Below are positions 12,453 to 23,233 of a stretch of DNA of 64,000 nt, piece by piece; position 1 is the first letter of the stretch, and each line of letters starts with the position of its first letter. This stretch comes from Metallyticus violacea (taxonomy: Eukaryota; Arthropoda; Insecta; Mantodea; Metallyticidae), in the NCBI GenBank assembly GCA_030762175.1, contig CM060846.1:234299512-234363511 (forward strand), in the 5' to 3' direction. The notes below the pieces were generated by a model. It was given only the letters and a program-made list of their open reading frames with translations. It searched no databases and was not told the DNA's origin. A program made the translations under genes and the position numbers.

Positions 12453-13092
12453 TCAAATGTCGTAATAATACATTCATTGTGACAACCCGCCTGTAATGTT
12501 TCATCAGTTAACACGGGCGTTAAACGCTCTTAAAAAAATATGGCAACTTGAATAGTGAAATATCTTCAGAAGATTATAGAAGTGTAACAGAGTGTAATAT
12601 TTCACTGGAAAGAAAACCACAAAAAGATTGCAAGAACGCGAAGAGCCCAAGTCAAAACACATTTGTTAACATTACATTGAACATCTGTTGTGTATTTCTG
12701 ATTTCTTGTATTTCTATTTTTATCATTATCATAACCCAGTCATGTATGTTATGCGCTTAATAAAATACCCTCACAGAAGCCTATTTCTTTATTACCTAAG
12801 ACATGTTGAAACTTAATCGGACACTATCGCAGCGGATGAGTACCCTGATGTTCTCAATAAGACCAATAATGGCATCACCTATAGTAATACTCATAACTAT
12901 ATGTTGATGTACAAAGCCTTCATTTGGACGCGTGGTCTGCTTAATGGGGATTTTCCTGTCCTGATTCTAATCAGTTTGTTACCCCCTCTACTCTCCCACC
13001 TCTCTGTGTGGTGACGGGAAAGCTTTATACCATAAAGGAGTTAAACGTTGTGAGACCATATCTTCAGTGTTACAGCGTGTTAGTGCTGTTAT
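12453..13092. other. gene-free sequence
   Basis: No gene seen. At 12510-12540 the string CACGGGCGTTAAACGCTC followed by A-rich DNA resembles the extreme 3' end of SINE-A and may be a tiny fragment of it. Confidence 0.4.
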
Positions 13093-13421
13093 AATGCCAA
13101 AAGTCCGTATACTTTACCACACATAATCTTCATGTGACAACAAATTCATGTATAGAAGCGAAATGGTGATTTATAGACAGATTCCTTGCTTTTCGTGCGC
13201 CTCACAAAGAAACGGTTCGTAATCTTGTGAATATATTTAAACAAATGGGATCTATTCTTGATAAGAATCCGAAATTAAAACGCCGTGTTCTTACAGAGGA
13301 AAAACTAGATAACATCGAAGAAAAGTTAGTACGAAGTCCAAAGAAATCTCTGAGAAAACTTACACAGAAATCGGGAATTTCGCAAACCTCGGTTTGGAAT
13401 GCCATAAAATTTTACAATTAA
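13093..13421 (+). pseudogene. Tc1/mariner-like transposase N-terminus
   Basis: The best-preserved part is one open frame from about 13196 to the stop at 13419: HKETVRNLVNIFKQMGSILD, then KRRVLTEEKLDNIEEKLV, then SLRKLTQKSGISQTSVWNAI. This is the bipartite helix-turn-helix DNA-binding domain of IS630/Tc1-type transposases, which binds the inverted repeats. The order (variable helix, KRRVLTEEKLD linker, SGISQTSV recognition helix) is typical. An ATG at 13093 (MPKVRILYH) may be the original start, but a frameshift lies between the two parts. There is no catalytic domain afterwards, so the element is a 5' fragment. Confidence 0.75.
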
Positions 13422-13876
13422 AACGTTTTATAACACAATTACTGTTGAATAATTGCAACCGCACGATAAGTGAGTAGAGTTAATTTCTGCTATTGCGTAT
13501 TTGCGATAATGTTAATGCTCTCTCTACTGACCTACGTTTAATTTTTTTTATATATCCGAAGCATTGTTATGTTTACATGGCCATATAGCGACACAAAACA
13601 ATAAATACTGGAGTGCAGAAAATCTTGATTTTGTATACAAAATGCCATTGTGTGACCAAAAAAAGTGTTTTTGGTTTAATATAAAAATATATGCCCTTGA
13701 ATTTAAGGGACTATGAATATCTGACTGACTCCACCGACAAACAGCGTGCTTCCCGGTGCCAAGCAAATCCCCATTAAGCAGGCCACGCGTACAAAAGAGG
13801 CCTCTATACTTCAGTATCAGCCTTTTTTGATTCTGACTTTAAAATTGAATTTTCAAATTATGTATATTATCATCAG

Positions 13877-13877
<1 letters not shown>
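13422..13877. other. gene-free sequence
   Basis: No coding homology. Nothing recognisable between the transposase fragment and the microsatellite. Confidence 0.5.
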
Positions 13878-13909
<32 letters not shown>

Positions 13910-13936
13910 CATCATCATCATCATCATCATCATCAT
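13878..13936. repeat. ATT/ATC triplet microsatellite
   Basis: ATT run changing to CATCAT. Explains the poly-Ile translation. About 50 bases downstream, CCCTAATCGCTTAGGCGAATG resembles the SINE-C body and may be a small fragment of it. Confidence 0.9.
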
Positions 13937-14407
13937 ACCGAACTAGGTGGATACCACCCAGGTCAAAATCTTTTGGAGTCCGCCACCCTAGCTTTGGATT
14001 CCTTCCCCTAATCGCTTAGGCGAATGCCTCTGCAATAAGATTTCTTCTCTCCTGTAACAAGAAGTCACCATTTGAAATGAAGGTATATTTCTATTATAAC
14101 CACACTCAAATAAATTTTTCCCTACAATAAAGTGTCATATAGGAGCGTATCTTAAATTAAATTTCATGCAGATAATCTTCTTGATGTGTACTTGGAGACA
14201 AATAATGGAATTCAGTAATGGATTAGCGTCAGGATACTAAACAGCGAAATGACAAGAGCTGATGCAACTTGTAAGCAACAGAAGTACTCCACTCAAATAC
14301 CTAGTCATTTTCTCATCGTCAAGGCACAATGTGGCTCTTACAGAGTACCCATGCAGAGTTGCTACGACTGTCTTGGGTAGTACGTGTTTTCTTTCACAAA
14401 CATATTA

Positions 14408-14410
<3 letters not shown>

Positions 14411-14456
<46 letters not shown>

Positions 14457-14483
14457 GTTGTTGTTGTTGTTGTTGTTGTTGTT
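14411..14483. repeat. ATT/GTT triplet microsatellite
   Basis: ATT units followed by TTG units. Gives poly-Ile/poly-Val or poly-Leu frames that are not genes. Confidence 0.95.
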
Positions 14484-16280
14484 TTCTATTTGTCTACTAA
14501 AGCTGCATTTATTGATGCCTCCATTCTGCTAATATCTATCAGTATTTACCTAAAATGTACATACATATAATAATCAATATTACGTTAATCAGTCATAGAT
14601 TTAACATCTAATGACGAATCTCAGAACGGCTGCTTAATGCTGTCGTAAGGACTGTTGTACCGCTGCAGGTTAACGTATTGATTTAAGTTTTGATATCTTC
14701 CTGCAGCTGATCAGCTTTCCATATTTCGTGTTTACAGAAATTTCACCACTGATCCTGGTTGATTGACTCACAAGCTTTGTCTTGTCAAAGCCCCATGAAC
14801 TCACTCCATACCATTTCTATAGAAATAGTTCACAATGTTAGGAGGCAGCCTAAAAAGTATTACTGCTGTTCTTCACCAATCGAGTCTATAACAGTGGCAC
14901 TGTAATTGTCCTCTGTAGAATTTACAGTGCTCTCCTTTGAGAAGTTGTCTGAACAAGGCATTTTTTACGCCAGTCAATATTTTTATATCTTTCTTACGAG
15001 TGTTAAACATGGGTATAATTTCTATTTTTCAACCGTGATAGGACTAATTTTTCCTGGTTTAATATTCAGTAATGCTTGTTCCGTGGTTCATTTCGTCGTG
15101 ATAATCAGCAGCATTTTTTCGCAAAGAAAACGTCCTTCTCTGTCTGTACAAACCCCATCGCACTTCCGGCGTGAGCAGTAACATCAGTGGACAATCCGAC
15201 CAAAATAGCGTCTTTAGGAATCTTTTTGTTCTATTCTTCCGACGTGTGCTGCATTTATCCAATTTTTCTCAAGGTACACAATGTTCCTTCCCTCTTTCAG
15301 TATCTTTTTTTTTCTCGTAAATATGAACATGGATACAGTATAGCAAAGTTTCTTTTAATCATTAGCGACTTGTTTTCTTGCATTTCATAATCAACCGTTC
15401 ATTATAAAGCACTAACGTGTATGAACTACGTTCTTCGTGCGTTCGCCTTAAAAGAAACTGTAGATTCATGTAAATATTTTTTCTAGGGACTTTGAGTGAT
15501 AATGAACAATAATTTCGTTATTTCTTTGACGACTTTGTCTCTGAAGTTGTTATATGGACTTAGACAAAGTAAATTAACCAGCAACATTTTCCACTGCACA
15601 AATGAAACATCCACAAAATTTGTTTCATAATTTGTTATTATATTTATATGAAATGTGTTTTGATATGTTGATAAATTCTAAACCATTGCCACTAAAATCA
15701 AAATGAATAATTATGTTTTTTAATTGCAATTGTTTTGCTTTAACATTCTGAGCAAAGAAGTTAAACTTTTGCTTTAAAATTTGTCAAAAGTTTATTGATT
15801 AAAAATATGCAATCACATTAAACTTTTTTTGCAATTACATTTATGTTATTCATAAAATTTCATACCGAAACGCATGCTTCTGGTATTATTCAGTCATATT
15901 TGAAAATTGATAATTTGGCAGCAGCGCACTTGATTCTTCCATATAAAGCATGGTCCATAAGAGGCCACTGTGCCTTCAAGATGTGAAAACCTATAGAAGC
16001 AAGATTTTCCACTCAAACGAAAAATTTTCCAACGGTAAGGCTGAAGATATCCAGCCCATGATGAAACAGATACCCACTGTTGAAGTAGAGTTCTAAAAAC
16101 TGTTTTCAAATGTACAATTTTATGATTTTGAAGCCTTCGATGAGCATTAGAGCCTTTTGTGCTTATCCTTTCAGAAAGCCTATTAAAATAGCATTATTTT
16201 CTTTGTAAATGCTTCATTCATTCCTAATGCCTTAAAGTAGAAGCACGAAGCTTGATTTTGATTAATTTTTAAATGAACTA
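14484..16280. other. gene-free sequence
   Basis: No recognisable gene on either strand. Short frames at 14906-15390 and 15894-16109 lack any known motif. Confidence 0.5.
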
Positions 16281-16282
16281 GC

Positions 16283-16405
16283 GTTAATACCTATATCTAT
16301 ATTCAGTAACGACTTTTAAACCAACTTCCTGTATGTTCGAATAGAACACTCGTGTCCTCACCTCAGAAATTAGGAATATATTCTAGATTGAAATAGTATT
16401 TATAT
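16283..16405 (+). repeat. dispersed repeat, copy 1
   Basis: Shares a long, imperfect match with 19666-19800. Both contain ATACCTAYATCTATAT, then TTTTCGAATAGAA or TGTTCGAATAGAA, then CTCACCTCA(C)GAAATT-like sequence. The family is unknown to me. The two copies lie on either side of the pogo element and the LTR-like segment. Confidence 0.6.
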
Positions 16406-16548
16406 GAGTAAATGGTAAATATGGGGCAAATTTATTGTTATATGACAATTGTTTATTTAATTATGAAAAGGAGAAGAATACCACATAACCGTAAGGCGAT
16501 TGCTTAATGTAATTGGTTATGAGCATTCAGGGAATTAATTTCTATGTA

Positions 16549-18225
16549 GGGTAAGGTAACGTATTTTCGTGGTATAGGCAATTTCGTGATAAATTTGTAC
16601 AAGGTTCTCACAAAGTACCCTCTCGTTATAGAGGTTTAGCTTTCCGTCTCCAGGTAGCAAAGACCTTTGTGCTTTACTGTAGAAATGGACAAAGCGCTAG
16701 GTGCTGATGGTCGTTAGCAGCAAAATGTATTGTGGCAGTGACGCTGAGATTGTTAATGGTGGCGGTCGAGTGTTGCAGTGGCTCACATTAATTTGTTCTC
16801 AAGGTAAGTCTTTTAGTAAATGTTGTAGTATCTTACAAGGAAGTGATTGTACATGAAATGCAGATTAAGATAACATATTTACTTTTTCAATTAAACGTAA
16901 AACTGAAGCTGTGGGGTCTTACGAAACTCCTTGATAAACTTACGTTTTTCACCTTTTGTTTTCTAATTCATACAGGGGGTAAGTTTTGCGTAATATTTAA
17001 ATATTCTAAATAATATAATAAAATGCTTTCTATTGAAAATCCTGTTAGATGCACCTTTAATTTATTAAATAGGTATGCCTAGAACTCAATATGTACTATC
17101 ACGAAATTACCTTACCTCTTACGTTATATTATATCATGAAATTGCCTATCTTCAATTTTTGCATATTTTAGGACTAAGCTGCTCCAAAATGCCGGGTAGA
17201 AAGAACACTGAAGTGCAAAAACATAAGACAAACCAAAGAAAAGTAGCATTGCTAAGAAAGAATAATGTGCTTACTGTAATTATTCCTACATAAACATTTT
17301 GGAAGCCATAAGCTTGATTAAGGAAGAAAAATATTCCATTTATAAAGCGTTTAAAAGTCAAGGAATCCCGTGGTCGGCGTTAAAGGATTATTTAAGCAAG
17401 GACAATGACGGTCACACCCTCAGTTTGCCAAAACTTGGACGTCCTTTTGCCTTACCTGTGGAAGTTGAAGAATGAATTGCAAAAATCTTTGGATTCCTAC
17501 ATGGAACGACATCAACATGCAAAACCTAATCGCTGCAACTTCCATTTCATATTCAATGTGCGTTCATCTCTAGCTTCAGCATACATAACATCAGAATGGC
17601 TTCAGGAAGACAGGAATTCATCCTTTCAATCGTAACACCATACCTTCAGAAGCTATGGCACAATCAATGCTAACTGAACGAGACACATCATAAAATTCTA
17701 TCAGCCAGGCAAACACATCATCGGTCATTCCTGAAAGCAGTGCTGCACCCCCAGAAGTAGCAGAAACATCAGTTGAGGCCATACTGCAGATTCCTGCAGC
17801 ACCCAAACCCATGATGAGAAAAAGGAAATCGAAAGATGCTTCGGCAAAAGTCTACACATCACCCAAGGTCAGTGATGAACGCGGATACATGTCAGGCACT
17901 TCCCAGGATACTGCTACATCGGAACATAATGATCACTGAACTTATAGAAGCTGCAGCAAATCCTACAACCAGGATGTGAAAAAAAGAACTGGGGCAAAAT
18001 GGAACAGTGTTCATTCTGTCTGGGAACATATCATGAAAAGTGTCAAAATCAAAGGATTGAAGATGATGATGTGGTGGTCTATATTTATGATAGCTGCTGT
18101 AATAAAGAGTCTGATTAGTGAATACTTTGTCTTTGTTTTTACTTGTTCTTTTTCTGCAATAAACAAATTGTCACAAAATTACCTAACCCCTATCACGAAA
18201 TTACCTGCACATTCACAAAATTACC
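16549..18225 (+). mobile_element. pogo-like DNA transposon, internally deleted
   Basis: Both ends carry inverted copies of a short motif. The left end starts GGGTAAGGTAACG after a TA (16547-16548) and has GGCAATTTCGTG at 16577-16588. The right end has CACAAAATTACC at 18172-18183, CACGAAATTACC at 18194-18205 and CACAAAATTACC at 18214-18225, followed by TA. Two more copies lie inside at 17100-17111 and 17135-17146. A non-coding exon ends with the donor AAG/GTAAGT at 16804, and a matching acceptor, TTTTAG, sits at 17171 just before the ATG. The encoded protein keeps the DNA-binding start and the zinc-binding end but lacks the catalytic core. The element could therefore only have moved with help from a relative. 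Confidence 0.75.
17189..18118 (+). pseudogene. pogo/Tigger-like transposase lacking the DDE core
   Basis: Starts MPGRKNTEVQKHKTNQRK at the ATG that follows the predicted splice acceptor. A frameshift near 17290 leads to a psq-type helix-turn-helix segment: EAISLIKEEKYSIYKAFKSQ, GIPWSALKDYLSK, then KLGRPFALPVEVEE. This is the order seen in pogo-family proteins, which use it to bind element ends. The middle, where the DDE catalytic domain should be, is missing. What follows is low-complexity Ser/Thr/Pro-rich sequence with RKRKSKDASAK. The last 48 codons give a PHD-like metal-binding tail: CSFC, then HEKC seven residues later, then YIYDSCC, ending ESD at 18118. Several pogo-like proteins of insects end in this way. 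Stops at about 17473 and 17937 show that it is dead. Confidence 0.75.
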
Positions 18226-18439
18226 TATGTTTGTTGTATTATTTATTAAACATTGTGCACGGATAAAAGGGGGACTTAAAATTCAGCAAATAGTGTATGC
18301 TGTATTACAGAAGGTCAGTAAATGGTATTATTTACTTTTACATATATTTGTACTATTGATGAAATTGGACGCTGCTGCTTCCCGGAATATGAAGTTAAAA
18401 TTACGCAACATATTCAAAGGAACCAAAGGTATGGCAATA

Positions 18440-19320
18440 TTTCCAAAGTTTTGAGAAGCCTGATTCCCGTGAACTGTCTTGTGCGAACCCCAATAGCGTC
18501 GTTTGTCCAAGTGCTCTTAACGAACGAGACTTGTGTATAAGGGGATGCTCTGGGCATCTCCAGGCAGTTGTTTGGACATTTGCTAACGCTAATTTTGCTG
18601 TCGGGCATTCATTGCGATGCACTTGCTCGTCATACAGTTACCGACACACCTCAGTACCCGATTATCTTTTAACATTCAACAGTCAGCCGGTAAGATTCCG
18701 TCATGTAGTGTGCGCTCAATCGGCGTTAGGAGCTAGTTCGCGGCATTCAGTAGATAACGCGGAGATTAACACGCGTATCAATAGTAGGCAATGCAAGTGA
18801 GGGCGTGAATCGTTGAAAGAGATTGAAGAAGCGAATTAATGTGCAGTTAGTGGTAAAGTTTCGACAAAGTGAATTAACTCGAGGGTATCTTAAAAGGCAA
18901 TGCCGTGCCATCGTTTATATCATTGCAACTGCGGTCATTAGTTTGATCGCCTAGCGTCAAGTTACTGCGAACAGAAGATCAGTGCTAATTTCGAGCAATA
19001 GATTTTCCCCCGAGCGAATATAAGTATGAAGAATGCTATAGCTTTCCGACTGTCAAGGTTGCGACCCGCCTACTCATATCATTAGTACCTCCGTGTTAAG
19101 TTCCATAGAGGAGCAATAAATCGGTTTCCGACGGTCAGCCGTGACTTTCAACTGTGCCAAAACAATGAACACGTTCAGCCTAGATTCCAAATAGTGTGTT
19201 ATATTTACCAGTACATTCCAATTTTCGAACCTTGCTGCTACAGTTAGCAGAAAAGAACGGAAGTGCCCTGAGATCGGTTTACCGATGAAACGTAGATGAC
19301 CGCATCTATCTTAAATAAAA
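18440..19320 (+). mobile_element. LTR-like segment of a retroelement, tentative
   Basis: Compositionally distinct from its AT-rich surroundings, and placed directly upstream of an array of primer-binding-site-like units. It contains a TATA-like GCGAATATAAGTATGAAG near 19014 and a polyadenylation-like GGAGCAATAAATCGG about 95 bases later, which is the order expected for U3-R-U5 of an LTR. I could not fix the TG...CA ends or find a second LTR, and no gag, pol or env homology is present. It is therefore at most a solo LTR with leader. Without the array I would not have called it. Confidence 0.4.
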
Positions 19321-19324
19321 AATT

Positions 19325-19650
19325 AACGCTTCAAATTGTGTCGCCCAACGTGCGGCTTTACACACGCCACCCACATAACGTTTCAAATTTTGGGGTCCAA
19401 AGCGTGGTTACATCAAGGTCTCTAGCTCACAAACAAAACGTTTCAAATTGTGTCGCCCAACGTGTGACTATTTCAAGGTCTCTAGCTCACAAACAAAACG
19501 TTTCAAATAATGGCATCCAACATGGGGCTACCTAAGGTCTCTAGCTCACAAACGAATGTTTCAAATTGTGTCGCCCTACATGTGGCTACTTCAAGGTCCC
19601 CAGATCACAAACAAAATACTTCAAATTTTGGCACCCAACGTCGGGCCACA
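19325..19650 (+). repeat. tandem array of primer-binding-site-like units
   Basis: Six units, starting near 19330, 19381, 19441, 19501, 19559 and 19619, so about 60 bases each (51 for the first). Each holds TTTCAAATT followed by a variant of TGGCGCCCAACGTGGGGC, e.g. TGTCGCCCAACGTGYGGC or TGGCACCCAACGTCGGGC. That 18-mer is the known complement of the 3' end of tRNA-Lys used to prime reverse transcription in several retroviruses and retrotransposons. Between cores the units share AAGGTCTCTAGCTCACAAAC. The frames reading through the array are repeat translations, not proteins. Confidence 0.75.
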
Positions 19651-19665
19651 CACAACAACTCCATA

Positions 19666-19800
19666 AACGTGTATACCTACATCTATATCTAGTCCCGAAT
19701 TTTAAAAAAAATTCCTGGGTTTTCGAATAGAATATTGTTGTTCTCACCTCACGAATTTGGCATATATTATAGATGTGAGCAGTTTGTACTCCCTATAAAG
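19666..19800 (+). repeat. dispersed repeat, copy 2
   Basis: Partner of 16283-16405; begins in TGTATACCTACATCTATATC and includes TTTTCGAATAGAAT and CTCACCTCACGAATTTGG. It abuts the end of the tandem array, so the array and this repeat may belong to one unit. Confidence 0.6.
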
Positions 19801-21866
19801 TAAAAAATATTGAATATAAGTAAATTGTTCAATAACGTTGTAGTTTTCCTATCATTTCATTTAATGCTGTATTATGGCGCGGTCATTGCAAGCACCTTTT
19901 GAACTCTATAAGAAACAATTTCTTTTGACGCACAAATAAAATCAGCTATGACAATTTAAAAAGTTCAGTAGTGCAGATACATAGTGCCAGAAATTAACCT
20001 TCTCTTCAGTAAATGCAACTTTTTTTTCAATTGCTTATAAAAGCAATGCTATCATTTATTTCATCCGCATCTGCATGAAAATTTTCCTATTCATTACTTC
20101 AAAATGAATACGCAAGTTGTTCTTCTTTAAGAAATTCTAAATGCAAAATTTAGATTCAACCCTTCTGATATTTACTAGGTAAACACTTCATTATAGTTTT
20201 AAGTGACAAACATAACGACGAGCTTACGGATGCGGCCTTATATCCACTCATAAATTCCTTTACTTACTGCCACAAAAGGGTGAAATTGGACATTTTCAAA
20301 TATGATCGTGGAAATACACATTCTCTCAATGTATAGTGTAGTCCATTGGTTCTCAAAATTTGCATTCGGCTTTTATGAAAATGAAAATGTGGAATGATAA
20401 CGTCGTTCAGCTGCAAATAATAAAATATTTTCTGGTATCGATTCCTTGTTTATGAAAAGTAACATGCAAAGGGCATGAAGTTATGCACACATGGACTTAC
20501 ATCATCTCCTATTTATACGATGTATGATGATGATTCACAAACGGCCGGAAAATGTGTTTCACATTGACCAACATTTTAAACTACATGGTCAAGAGGCATT
20601 AAAAATTCCCCGTATATGTGCAAACTGAACCCCATCAGCTGTGTTGTCAACGTAATCTTAAGAGAGAAAAAAATGTTAATGGAGAAATGAATATGCAAGC
20701 ATTGCTGGAGCCGTCTTAATGCGTTCTCTTCCTTCATTCCTTTGGGTTGCTGTAATAATACGAAAAGGTTAGAGAAACAATTTTTAGGAAATATGTTGGT
20801 AAGAAAATCTTCCGTAAATTTTGAAAATGTGGTTGTTATATTCAGAGCACGTACCTTATAGAACTCATAAATGCACACACGTCAAAAGAAAATACACAAT
20901 TGTGTCTTCTAACACATCGAATTCAAACTGCAATGCATTATCAAGTGAGATTTTTATAGTCAAGACCATTTCATTAAAATATGCAAATACTTAATATAAA
21001 CACTAGAAAAAGAGTAAACTGCAAAAACTTATTGAAAGCTATCCTTTTATCAAAAGGGTTTATTATGAATGCACCAGAATATATGATCTTTCAATTACTC
21101 TGAAATTACTAGAAGCTTTGAGTCTGCTCTCACACCATATCTATACAATAAAACCTATTATTCAGTTGACGAATTCACAGGTTAACAACGCATGATGTTC
21201 AAATAGTCATAAGGCAATATATAAAACATGGCAAAATATCACTGTATAGCATAGGACAATGTATGATATATACTATGTTCTTTTTTCTTGAATTGCAACT
21301 TGAATTTTTTGCCAGGTGTATGAGATTCAGAATGTATAACTATAAACTTAAAGCAATTTTATTCCCATAGAGCTATAGTTAATGTAACTTTGTACATCTT
21401 GACTTGTTCCACGTTCTGCACTACATAATATATTGTACAGAACCCAATAAAATGTAAATCAATGTTAATCCTAAAGCATAACCTATTCTTCATGGACTTA
21501 AAGGATCGAGTTGAAAATATTGTTTAAAAAGTTAAATATGTGATTGTTTCAGCATATCCTGATACCTGATAAGAGCAATAAACACAAATCATCTTAAGAA
21601 ATTTGATGCAAAATCTATTGCAGTGAATGAGCATATTTCTTGTTTGGAAGAACATAGATTATCTAAAATTTTCTCTAGAATAATCATTTACCTTTTGTTA
21701 TGTACATTATCGCCACTATTTTTGCAAATACAAGTACATCCAATCTGTTTCTAGCGACAAATACTCATCAATTTTTAGTGAAGAGAAAAGATATTTCCTG
21801 TAATTCTCCCAAAGCTGACACGTGCAAAAAAAAAATGTGATTAATTGCATATACAAAGTCAAGAAT
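19801..21866. other. gene-free sequence
   Basis: AT-rich; no coding homology. The 100-codon minus-strand frame at 20576-20878 has no motif I recognise and there is no supporting context. Confidence 0.5.
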
Positions 21867-21906
21867 GTAGAAGAAGAAGAAGAAGAAGAAGAAGAAGAAG
21901 AAGAAA
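21867..21906. repeat. GAA triplet microsatellite
   Basis: Thirteen or so GAA units; source of poly-Glu (plus) and poly-Ser or poly-Phe (minus) frames. Confidence 0.95.
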
Positions 21907-23233
21907 TAGTACCCATTTCTCCTGCTCTCCAATGCTGGATAGGAGGAGCAAACACTGGTGAGCAAGTTTGGCTCATTTGTAGCTCATTTGAGACTCCAGC
22001 TCTAAATTCAATAGATGTAAAGTGAGCAGAATAGCAATGATGAAGTTGAAAATTAGTGGGTTGTTATTGCTTTTAAACAATGAAAATTTGAAGCACTAAA
22101 GGGAAGCAAAATTTTCCAAAAACTTTTTTTTTACAAGAAGGCAGTAGTTTTTACCACAAAGATTATGATTATGATTATTATTATTATTATTATTATTACA
22201 ACTTGATTGTTATACGGGACACTTTTTATTATAAAATATAGTAACTGCCTCCTTTTCATAAACTATAATGTATATACCTAATATTATCATTCATAGATTT
22301 ACAAAAAAATGCATTCACTCTTAATATGTTACAAATATTTAATGTTCATGTTGTGTTTTAATTTAAAATAAATTTGAGAAACTTCCTTTTATTTTTCTCA
22401 AAACTGTTTCTTTGGCGCTATATTTTATATCCGAACTCCTAAAATATTTTAATCCTCCGTGGAGCACAGCTTTGTTATACTCTATCAACAAGAAACTATG
22501 AGCATTTAATTGAGTATAATTGAATATTACTTTGTACATCAGTTTTACAACTTACTTCATGTTTCTTTAGGACAAATTAATTACTGATACGTTTGATGAT
22601 AGTTAATTATATTATTTTTGGTATTTTCTACTAATGTTGGTCGTCCGTTTAGTTCATATCATATACACAACTGAAACACGTGTTGGTCTTCTTACTATGT
22701 CTGGCACACAAATAAAATTCACATATAGCAAAACAATGGTTTTCTGTTCAGTTTTTTGTATTATTCTCTTTAGGTAAACGCTTGTTTACAGCGATATGGC
22801 ACATTCCCTTTTCGGCTAAATGTCTCGGTATCGGAGTTGTTTCCACTATTACAGTTTCCTCCTCTCTTTCCTCAATACCGTCATTTAACTCTGTATCACT
22901 CATTATTTCAAGTACTATTTCAGTACTATTGACACACTACAGATAAACTGTAACTGAGTTACTATGGTTCAAAGATTGTTGGCACCAGCAAGGAAACAAT
23001 ATCGCTGAATAAACATAATCGTTGACAATGTTTCAATTTAACACTTGAAAATAAAAGTATAAAGAGTTTGATAAAGTCAGAGTACTCATCTAAACCGCAG
23101 TGATTGGTTTGGTCTCCTAAGCCGCACAGTGTGATTGGTCCAGTTCATTGCTCTTCGTAAGAGAGTCCAGTGACCTCAGAAGCGGATAGAAAGTATGCTC
23201 TGAATCCCCATTTCACAGCACGATCTATTATTA
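21907..23233. other. gene-free sequence with ATT microsatellite
   Basis: Contains GATTAT units and an ATT run at 22161-22199. No gene recognised. The last 200 bases become less AT-rich towards the mariner. Confidence 0.5.

Noticed and set aside
13746..14570. Frames with long isoleucine, leucine or valine runs that look like membrane proteins
   Set aside because: They are translations of ATT, ATC and GTT microsatellites, with nothing recognisable on either side.
19296..19692. Overlapping plus-strand frames with repeated VSNxxxQ-type peptides, looking like a repeat protein
   Set aside because: The peptide repeats simply translate the 60-bp DNA array. The core is a primer-binding-site-like sequence, and reading phase changes between units.
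21716..22025. Frames with poly-Glu or poly-Ser/Phe
   Set aside because: Explained by the GAA microsatellite at 21867-21906.
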